This document shows, one piece after another, positions 56,305-64,000 of a stretch of 64,000 nt of DNA. The notes under the pieces were generated by a model. It was not told the DNA's origin. It did no database searches and saw only the letters and a list, made by a program, of their open reading frames with translations. The stretch's first letter is position 1. Every line of letters begins with the position of its first letter. A program made the position numbers and the translations under genes. The stretch is from Byssothecium circinans (lineage: Eukaryota > Ascomycota > Dothideomycetes > Pleosporales > Massarinaceae): the NCBI GenBank assembly GCA_010015675.1, contig ML977007.1, positions 200,414-264,413 of the forward strand, in the 5' to 3' direction.

Positions 56305-57509
56305 CTATTTACATTCCCCATCACTATAACGGTTTCCCTCATGACTCCGCGCCACCAGAATCATCCCCTCCAGTTCCAGATACATAATCAACCTACACAA
56401 AAACGCCGACGTCGCAAACCTTAAGAGAAGTAAAGTCGCATCCTCGACCCCAATATACAATAGCGACGAGAACACCGCCGTCCCGAAGACAATCTGCAGG
56501 ATCACAAAAAGCGACGACGTACTTTGGAGGATGATGCTCCAAGCCCCTGGATGCACTTGCTTGGACGGCGTAGTGTGTGTGGTGTTCGCGGAGATGGTAA
56601 ATTCACATCTTACCGCGCGACGCAGGGCGAAGTCCTCGACCTTATCCTGGTCCAGAAGTGCTGTGGCTTTTCTCCGATAGAGTTCGAAACTCAGGACTGC
56701 GGGGGCATAACAAGCGATGGGTGTTATAGCCCACATGAGCGGCAACCATGACGCAGAACACCTCCAGCTGACAACTGTTTTCCGTCCCAGCTCGACGGAT
56801 GTCGCAATCAAGTTTATAATTGCTAGCATGGCGAAGACGTATTGGAAGACGGATATCGCCATGGCAAACCGCAAAGGCTGGCGTGCCATTTTCAGGATAC
56901 CTGGGCGTTCTGGACGACGCAGGAGATCAACGGGGTTTTCAAATTGGAGGAAGCGGGATGGATAGGTGACTGGAGCGCCCATGGATAGTAGTAGCGAGAG
57001 TAAAGGCCTTCGTGAGGAGAGCAGCGCTATTTCCGCGATCGTAGGACCCAGGCTGGCTAGGATGGTGGGCGTGAGACCGAGTAACACGGAAGCGGCTGCC
57101 ATGTTCGCCTTGGACGACTCGTAGAGTGTGGAGAGGATGCAGTCATTTTGGAGATAGCAGTAATTGCCCACACCACCATGTTTCGTCAGCTACGGACAGG
57201 CCTCCGGTCAGTGCCGTTCTGCTATATCACAACTTTCTTCCCCGCTCAACTTACCTCTCTGCGCGCAGTCAGATTGCCCTCGTATGCCTGCAGGCTCACA
57301 GAGCATGGTCCCGTCGATACCTCGTATAGTACTTCCTGCAACTGCGGATAAAAGGACTGGAATTTGAGCGGGTGCTCCGGATGATCAAAGAGACTGGCGT
57401 TCTCTCTAGTTCCCTTCAGAGCGGCGCCTTCGTAGTCGAAAGGTGGAAATGCGCCTGCGCATTGTAGTAATGGAACGAAAGCGGATAGGTAAAGTACAAA
57501 TTCAGCCAT
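56305..57509 (-). CDS. Fungal membrane protein of unknown function with signal peptide
   Basis: Two exons, 57509-57255 and 57189-56305, encoding about 379 aa. A signal peptide (MAEFVLYLSAFVPLLQCAGA) is followed by an extracellular stretch (SFYPQLQEVLYEVSTGPCSV) with Cys residues and two N-glycosylation sequons (NASL, NLTA). Five to six hydrophobic helices follow, among them ASVLLGLTPTILASLGPTI, MAISVFQYVFAMLAIINLI and LFVILQIVFGTAVFSSLLYI. I recall uncharacterised Pezizomycotina proteins of this layout but cannot name a function. The ATG at 57509 was chosen because it begins the signal peptide. Confidence 0.8.
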
Positions 57510-58649
57510 GATCACAAACGAGAAAAACGGACAAAAGAAGAAACGCGCACACGGGGAAAACCAGTCGCGATTAGATGCCCAACAGGCTAGGCATTTATTG
57601 AAGATGCGGAGAAGAGGATAGTATCTTTCGTGCGAGATATGTTCGCGTTCAGACAGATCTGGAACAGAATTACACGCTGCGGCTTATACCTGAAACCGAG
57701 AGCAAAAGCAACCTGCCAATCAATTTATGTAGGACGCCTTGTAAGTAAGACATACTGAAGGAATTGGACCCCAACTTAGTAGTTTGTGTGTTTCAAAAAT
57801 GGAGGATGATCGGGAACGGACTACTCCAAAGGCGCTAGTTCTTGCCTGTGCTTCAACATCTTAAATCAGTTTTAGCCAAAGGTCCAGGGATGGGGTGAAG
57901 GAGGTGAGAGTGGGCAGGGGAGAGAGAAATTTGGTGGTGGGATGGAGGGGTGGGGTAAGACTGTTTATACGGGGATCTTAGGGGTGAGTTTCTTTCCCCT
58001 CCCAGATACACTGGTTCTGCCTACTTGTTTGGCAGTGTTTGGGACGTGTTTGGGTTCGGTCTTGATTGGAGATAGCTAGGTGGAATGTTGCTGATGAGTG
58101 TGCTATTGGACGTATGCGTAGGTGAAAGACTTTGTCTACGAGGGGAGAGGAATGATCAAGGATCGGAACGACAATTTTTATTATGAGGGCATGAGGTGAG
58201 GTGAATCCATAGCTCGAACCTGTTCTGGGCGACGTGTACACTTCAACAACGGAGCCGGAGGGGCTCGGTAGGATGAAGCGCAGAGTGAGGATCCAGATAG
58301 GATGGCAACGTGGACATATTGATGGGATAATCAGTTAGACTGATATTGGATGGGTTGTGTCTGTGACGCTGCTCTAATAGTGTTTTGGTCAGATCTTTTT
58401 GTTGGAGTTTGGATTCTAAAATTGGCAGTCGTGCACGTGTTAAAAATTGAACCTTGGAAGAAAATTTGCTGGTGAGTCTTAGCTTGTAGAGATATACCCA
58501 ATCGACATGTGACAGACGTCTGTTCTTTACTTGTTCATGCTTTCATTATTATACCATATGCTGGTGGGTCGTACGCCAGGCGCCTTTCCCAATGATCCTG
58601 TTAGTGGTACATGGTCTTGGTCAATCCGGCTGTGCTTTTTCCACATGGT
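57510..58649. other. Intergenic region
   Basis: About 1.1 kb: promoter side of the membrane protein gene and 3' side of RPN11. A purine-rich tract lies at 57890-57960. No gene supported. Confidence 0.55.
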
Positions 58650-59707
58650 CTAGTCGTCCATATCCACATCCCCTTCCCCGTTCGCCTGGCCGTTCGACCG
58701 CGTGTTGGATTTGGGCACGGAGGCCTCCTTGTCGATCATCTGCCGTGAGACGGATACAATATTGTCTTCGATGAGGCGCTGGCCGACGTCTTGGAGATCT
58801 GCAAAAAGATTAGCAACCGCGCACATTAAAGAGGAACCTAGTAGGGATACGCACGCTTCTTCGGGTCCACCTTGCCAACGTAGCGTGTCTTGAGCTGCTC
58901 CTTTGTCAACTCCGTCTCTTCCTTCACCCGCTTCTCATAGCCCTCGGCCAGCGACACAAGCTTCTGCAAGCTCTCCTTATTCCGCTCACCCTCGCCACGG
59001 AAGTCGTTCATCATGAGCGCCTCCGTCCAGACATGCTTGTGCAGATTCATCAACATGTTCTCCTCCAACGCCGTCTTCCTGTAGTTGATGCCGATGGAGT
59101 AGTAGTGGCGGTTGAGGCCATGGATGAGGGCTTGGATGGAGGGCTTGTTCAGGTGGCCGACGTTCGAGGTGGTCTGGCGGGGCTCTTGGCCCATCATGAG
59201 AGTCTGCGGGTTGATGAGGCGGAAGGCATCGATGACGACCTTGCCCTTTACGGATTGTATGGGATCGACGACGACGGCAACGGCGCGGGGCGTGAGCTGC
59301 TCGAACGACTGCTGTGTGTTGATATCGACAGACGACAGCCAGCAGCCGAAGCCGGGATGTGAGTGGTACCAGCCGACGACCGTCTCTTGCCTGCCCGTCT
59401 GCCGCAGCATGTCCATCATCTTGGTCTGGAAGACGGGGTCTACGGCCTCGACCGAGACGCCGGTTCCTGACTGCGGCATCGCAAAGACGTCCACCACGCG
59501 TACTGTGTAGTCATCTACGAACTCGCCCAGCATCAGCCCCATGACTTCCATGGGCACACCCGCCCGACCATGCCGCAGCATCTTGAGGAGGGCCAGCGAC
59601 GAGATGTAGACAGTTTCCGAATTGTCGATGAGGTTGGTGTCCTGCGACGGTCCCATGCCGCCGCTCATGCCCTGAGCGGCGGCGAGCATGCGGCTTAACC
59701 TGTCCAT
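58650..59707 (-). CDS. RPN11: 26S proteasome regulatory subunit Rpn11 (JAMM deubiquitinase)
   Basis: Two exons, 59707-58855 and 58798-58650, encoding 333 aa. The MPN domain carries the JAMM zinc-protease motif: Glu54 in [12 protein letters not shown], then [14 protein letters not shown] with His115, His117 and Asp128. The protein removes ubiquitin chains from substrates during degradation in the 19S lid of the proteasome. The start [13 protein letters not shown] is conserved in fungi. The C-terminal exon reads [20 protein letters not shown] and ends in an acidic tail (GEGDVDMDD). The tail after [10 protein letters not shown] is longer than in yeast and rich in Asn, Gly and Asp. Divergently arranged with RPD3. 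Confidence 0.97.
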
Positions 59708-60295
59708 CTTGGTGGTGTGTGATGCGGGGAGTAGGTAGGTGAGTTGAGGGTGGGCTTCGGGGGAGTTGGCGGTATGGGCGTGGGTTGGTGGTGTTGTAGA
59801 GTGGGCGGCGGCGGCGATGGAGCTGTCGAGCTCACAGTAAGGACCGACGTTTCCCCGAATGGCAGTGTTCAGCCAGTCAAACGCAGAACCACTTGGAAAC
59901 GTGAGATCTCTGCTCGAGGGGTGAAAGCTGCGACTATAGTTATTGCTTCGATTTGATACCGGCACGACTTTACAGTGCTTCCACCACCGATTTGCCCAGA
60001 TATTAACGGCCCCGGGCTTACGTTTCTCCGGGATGTCTTGGCGACAGGGATGGGAGCCGCGAACGAATGCGGCGGAGGCTGGAGCTTTGTTAGCTACCAT
60101 GACCGACCCGCATCTTCCACCTCTTTTCCCACAACTCTCCCAGAGCCTTGACTGCTGACTGCATACTGCTATCTTTCCCCCCAAACACACTTGCGCGCTT
60201 TCCGCGCCCTTGAACAGCTAGCTGCCTCATCCCGCTTTATCGTTTCTTGTTATCCACACCCCTCCAAATTCCGCTCCATTGCTGGCGCATTCACC
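59708..60295. promoter_or_regulatory. Bidirectional promoter of RPN11 and RPD3
   Basis: 588 bp separates the two divergent ATGs, so both promoters lie here. The minus strand stays open in frame with RPN11 throughout, but family conservation begins at 59707, so the longer frame is not taken as coding. No specific factor site recognised. Confidence 0.65.
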
Positions 60296-62291
60296 ATGGA
60301 GGCCGGAGAAGGCAGTGCTGCCATGGCTAGCAACGCTCTCAATGGAAACGGATCCAAGAAGAAGGTCGCTTACTTCTACGACTCAGATGTCGGCAACTAT
60401 GCCTACGTCTCTGGCCATCCCATGAAGCCGCATCGCATACGCATGGCCCACAGTTTGATCATGAACTACGGCCTGTACTCGAAGATGGAGATCTACGTAC
60501 GTTCCCTCCAGTGTCCTGTACCAACAGAGCTAACAGTCGCAGCGCGCAAAACCCGCCTCGCAATTCGAGATGACGCAGTTCCACACGGACGAATACATCG
60601 ACTTCCTCCACAAGGTCACGCCCGACAACATGGACCTCTACGCCAAGGAACAGAGCAAATACAACGTCGGCGATGACTGTCCCGTCTTCGATGGTCTGTT
60701 CGAGTTCTGCGGCATCAGCGCCGGCGGTACCATGGAGGGCGCAGCGCGACTGAACCGCGGAAAGTGCGATGTGGCCGTGAACTGGGCCGGCGGGCTACAC
60801 CACGCGAAGAAGAGCGAGGCTAGCGGCTTCTGCTATGTCAACGACATTGTCCTCGGCATCCTCGAGCTGCTGCGATACAAACAGCGCGTGCTCTACATCG
60901 ACATCGACGTCCACCACGGTGACGGCGTTGAAGAAGCCTTCTACACCACCGATCGCGTCATGACCGTTTCATTCCACAAGTACGGCGAGTACTTTCCGGG
61001 CACCGGCGAGCTTAGGGATATAGGTGTGGGTGCCGGAAAGAACTACGCCGTCAACTTCCCACTGCGCGACGGCATCACCGACGAGACATACAAGAACATA
61101 TTTGAGCCTGTCATCGAAGCCGTCATGACCTACTACGGTCCTGAAGCCATTGTCCTGCAATGCGGTGGTGACAGTCTGTCTGGTGATCGTCTTGGCTGCT
61201 TCAACCTCAGCATGGATGGCCACGCCAACTGTGTACGCTACGTTAAGAGCTTCAACGTCCCTGTCATTGTTCTCGGTGGCGGTGGCTACACTATGAGGAA
61301 CGTTGCGCGCACCTGGGCATTCGAGACTGGTACATTGGTGGACCAGCCCATGGTCAAGCAGCTGCCCTTCAACGACTATTACGAGTACTTTGCGCCGGAC
61401 TACGAGCTGGACGTGCGGCCTTCAAACATGGAGAATGCCAACTCCATCGACTATCTACATAAAATCAAGTCCGCTGTCATTGAAAACATTCGACGCACCG
61501 GCAGACCTTCCGTGGCCGCCTTCACAAACATCCCGCCTTCAGGACCCGGTGGGGCGGGTCTGACTCGGGGCGAAGAATCAGACTTTGAGGATGAAATGGA
61601 CGACTTGGACGCAGACGAAAATCCAGACGTCCGCGCTACCCAGCGCCAGCGCGATCAGCAGATTGAGGCGGAGGGCGAACTCTATGAGGCTAGCGAGGAC
61701 GAAGACTACAATGAAAGTCTTGGCGTGCGACGGCAACCAGGTGTTCGGAGGAGGCGCAACATCATGGACTTCCAGAACCCGAGCGCAGCTTCAGACGACG
61801 CAGACACGCCCAACGGCGCGCGAAGTCTCAACGGTGAGGGCGCTCGACAACGCCGATCCGTCTCACAAACTTCTTCCGTACAGCGCGCAAACGGCACATC
61901 GTCAAGGACGCGCACGCCCGCTGTGCCGACCGAGGTCGACGAGGACGGTGATGTCGATATGGATGACACCGAAGGAGCCATTGTTCCCGCCGCAGCAGGT
62001 CAGTAATCGAATTACATTCGTACACATCTTTATACGCTTATACTTGCATCAGGTCCTTCTGACGCGCCCGCTGCAATCTTATCGCGGTCACAGTCGCCCG
62101 CTGGTGTTGTTACGCCGCCTGAGTCGCCACCCGCCGCAGATACAGCAGCAACAGCTGACGTGGAAATGGAAGGTGCCGATGCAGAGGACGTGGTAGAAGA
62201 GCAGACGAAGGCGAAAGAAGAGGGGGAGGCCGAACGGGATTCGGAAAATGTGCAAGGCGAGGTGCGCACAGAAGTCGCCAAAGAAGACTGA
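60296..62291 (+). CDS. RPD3: Class I histone deacetylase Rpd3
   Basis: Three exons: 60296-60496, 60543-61998 and 62053-62291, encoding 631 aa. The deacetylase domain (about residues 20-400) has [33 protein letters not shown], the active-site block [20 protein letters not shown], zinc ligands in [14 protein letters not shown] and [14 protein letters not shown], and [18 protein letters not shown]. The protein is the catalytic subunit of Sin3-type co-repressor complexes, removing acetyl groups from histone tails in the nucleus. The C-terminal 200 residues form an acidic, disordered extension ([33 protein letters not shown]). Such an extension is known in filamentous-fungal RpdA and is needed there for function. 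The last intron (61999-62052) interrupts this tail; reading through it would end the protein two codons later. Confidence 0.96.
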
Positions 62292-62849
62292 AGATAGCAG
62301 TAACTTGGCAACTTCAAGCAGGCATCCAATGTTGTTTATGGAAGTGGAGAGCGGTTTTTCAGGCCGAAATTGAGTGTTGGCTGTCACTAATGGCCTGACA
62401 CTATCACTCCTACTGCCATCTTGCGCATTAAAGGTAATATCCCCTTTCTATTGCTGCATTCACGACCATTCCTTCACAGCCTACGTCTACCCGCGTCCGT
62501 ACACTTTGCGCTATACGGTCTTCTCCTCTGTTTCCATCTGTCTCGCAATCTTGCATGGGGCTCGGCGTATGGCAGGCGCATCATCGATGGCGTTGGAAGA
62601 GAAACGCGCGAACCAAAATTTCACGGACATGAAGGAGCCCGAGGATTGGAAGAGGTACTTGAATGAATTTGGTGCCGACTTTTTCTTTTTGGGATGAGAT
62701 ACCTTTGTGTGCGTTACCCCGTTTTTGTCTTTTTCTTAGTACAGAGTTGCGGCGACACGGCGCACACTTTAATCCGATTGCAACGATCCCACCAATTTCA
62801 TGTCCAGCACTGCATCATCTCTTTCGATTTATTGTACTTGGTTATTTTT
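62292..62849. other. Convergent intergenic region
   Basis: About 560 bp between the stops of RPD3 and the GFA-domain gene. Nothing recognised. Confidence 0.6.
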
Positions 62850-63632
62850 TCATTTTCGTCCGTTCATTTCTTCCTCCCCAAATTTCTTTCCCCCTCTCAC
62901 GGTCTCGTAGAGCACCACATCCTCTAACCCACCCCCTCCTCTCTCATCTTCCCAGCTCTGTCGATGCGCTACGAAGCTTTCAGCTTCCGGCTTGGGAATC
63001 CGTGGGAATATTCCCGTTTTCAGGATCCAGAGGTGTGGGAGGATGGCGGGCTGGGACATTATGGGGCTACGGGAGCTTTGGTTAGGAGGATGATGGATAG
63101 GAAGTGTGAATGTGAAGGGGGTGGTAGGGGTAAAGAAGGAAGTGGGAGGCAACACACCATCCACAGTCCCCGCAAAAACACCGCTTAACAACCTTCCCAC
63201 TACCCGTGGCGTAGTCGTCGTAGACCTTCAATTTAGCATTCGGGTCGTCGAGCACGACCTTTTCTTTCTCGATGGCTAGGTTCGAGGCGACGAAGGATCC
63301 GGATATCTATTCCATTTATAACCAACTTTATCAGCATTTGAACTTATTCTTCATCTACGCACACATCTCTGGGAGGCGAGCTACTCTGGCAGATGTAGGG
63401 GGGAAGGTGAGGAAACGAGGGGAAAGGGGGAGTGGTATTGTACTTTCCGACAGTTCGCACAGTGGCATAGATGGCCTTTCTGCGGACTCGCCCAGAGGTT
63501 TTCGTGCACGGTTAGGCTAATGGCGCCGCAGAGACACGTCCCGGTGATTCCGTGTGTGAAAGTGCTGGGGTCATGGGTTTTAGGGTCGCCGGTGAATTGG
63601 GGGTTGTTTGTGGGGATGGGGAGTGTTGTCAT
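62850..63632 (-). CDS. GFA (CENP-V/GFA) domain zinc protein
   Basis: Three exons: 63632-63444, 63306-63158 and 63075-62850, encoding 187 aa. The GFA fold is recognised from GTCLCGAISLTV (Cys33, Cys35), CHCANCRKISGSFVASNLAI (Cys56, Cys58, Cys61) and KRCFCGDCGC, the usual set of zinc-binding cysteines. The C-terminal ILKTGIFPRIPKPEAESFVA and HRQSWE match the family's end. The founding member was described as a glutathione-dependent formaldehyde-activating enzyme, but most fungal members have no proven substrate. All splice sites are GT-AG and keep frame. The third exon's tail (VRGGKKFGEEEMNGRK) is typical in length. Confidence 0.85.
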
Positions 63633-63789
63633 AGTTTTTAACTGGGGATGGGGTGTTTGTTTTAGAAAGATGTAGTTTGAGGTGGAATTATAGCCAAGGA
63701 GGGAGGTTGCTTGGCTATGAATGGGGGAATGCGTATGCATGGCTTGGACCCTGAAGGAGCTGGGGGTGAGATCACTACCCCTCATTACA

Positions 63790-63829
63790 GCCCCTCATCG
63801 CCCCTCACCGCCCCTCACCGCCCCTCACG
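63790..63829. repeat. Four tandem GCCCCTCACC-type 10-bp units
   Basis: Units start at 63790, 63800, 63810 and 63820, with one or two differences between them. Confidence 0.85.
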
Positions 63830-63847
63830 TTAAGCTAGCCTATATAG

Positions 63848-64000
63848 ATTCCGGCCACCAGGGGTTTCCGGCCACATCGCCAAATTGGCCACCCCTCAGA
63901 AATCAACGCAATAATTGCGCCAGCCTAGTTACAATTGCCACTCTGTACACATAGATTGCAGAGTTTTTGCTGCTATTTCAGCTGCAGCTTTTTCTGCTTC
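63848..64000 (-). mobile_element. Probable 3' end of another pogo-type element at the window edge
   Basis: From the right edge the minus strand is open as EAEKAAAEIAAKTLQSMCTE to a TAA at 63929-63931. This Ala/Lys/Glu-rich helical end resembles the C-terminal tails of the transposases in this window (for example EKEAARAARIEAQ in the element at 34644-36758). Outside the stop, repeated TTCCGGCCAC motifs (63851 and 63867) and TA dinucleotides could mark a terminal repeat. The rest lies outside the window. Confidence 0.4.

Noticed and set aside
59708..60190. In-frame 161-codon N-terminal extension of Rpn11
   Set aside because: The conserved fungal Rpn11 start is at 59707. The upstream stretch shows no conservation I can recognise and would use up most of the shared promoter.

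Overview
This is nuclear DNA of a filamentous ascomycete (Pezizomycotina). The evidence is short GT-AG introns of about 45-95 bp with CTAAC-like branch sites, fungal NLR (STAND) genes, a secreted dipeptidyl-peptidase V, an Rtc1/SEA-complex subunit, an Hmt1-type ABC transporter, pogo/Fot1-type transposons, and transition-type stop mutations in those transposons that look like repeat-induced point mutation (RIP). A Dothideomycete is a plausible guess, but nothing here proves it.

Positions 1-40 kb are accessory in character. A truncated pogo copy (1-1293) is joined to a gene remnant that has lost its 3' end (about 1294-1972). Next come an intact seven-exon alpha/beta-hydrolase/NB-ARC/TPR NLR (2528-6028) and, 31 bp after its stop, a second copy of the same pogo family in opposite orientation (6060-7893). 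A third, decayed transposase lies at 8650-10338. A fourth element (about 10915-14793) is split by a nested 2.1-kb element with 41-bp terminal inverted repeats (12642-14760). Single genes then follow: an F-box protein, a possible PD-(D/E)XK-fold protein, a Cys/His-rich protein, DPP-V, an MFS transporter, an F-box-like gene with a frameshift and a dual-specificity phosphatase. Another 2.1-kb pogo element with perfect 48-bp inverted repeats (34644-36758) sits 70 bp upstream of a NACHT-type NLR (36830-39947). Between DPP-V and the MFS gene are arrays of 32-bp palindromic units in inverted orientation.

Positions 42-63.6 kb are mostly conserved housekeeping genes: ribosomal protein eS21, Rtc1/WDR24 (TORC1 signalling), an Hmt1-like vacuolar ABC transporter, a membrane protein, the proteasome deubiquitinase Rpn11 divergent from the histone deacetylase Rpd3, and a GFA-domain protein. 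The right edge appears to enter another transposon on the minus strand. Two runs of N (225 and 970 bases) both fall inside transposase genes.

Exon boundaries were worked out by hand from splice signals, frame continuity and family conservation. For every multi-exon gene modelled, the spliced length is a multiple of three.
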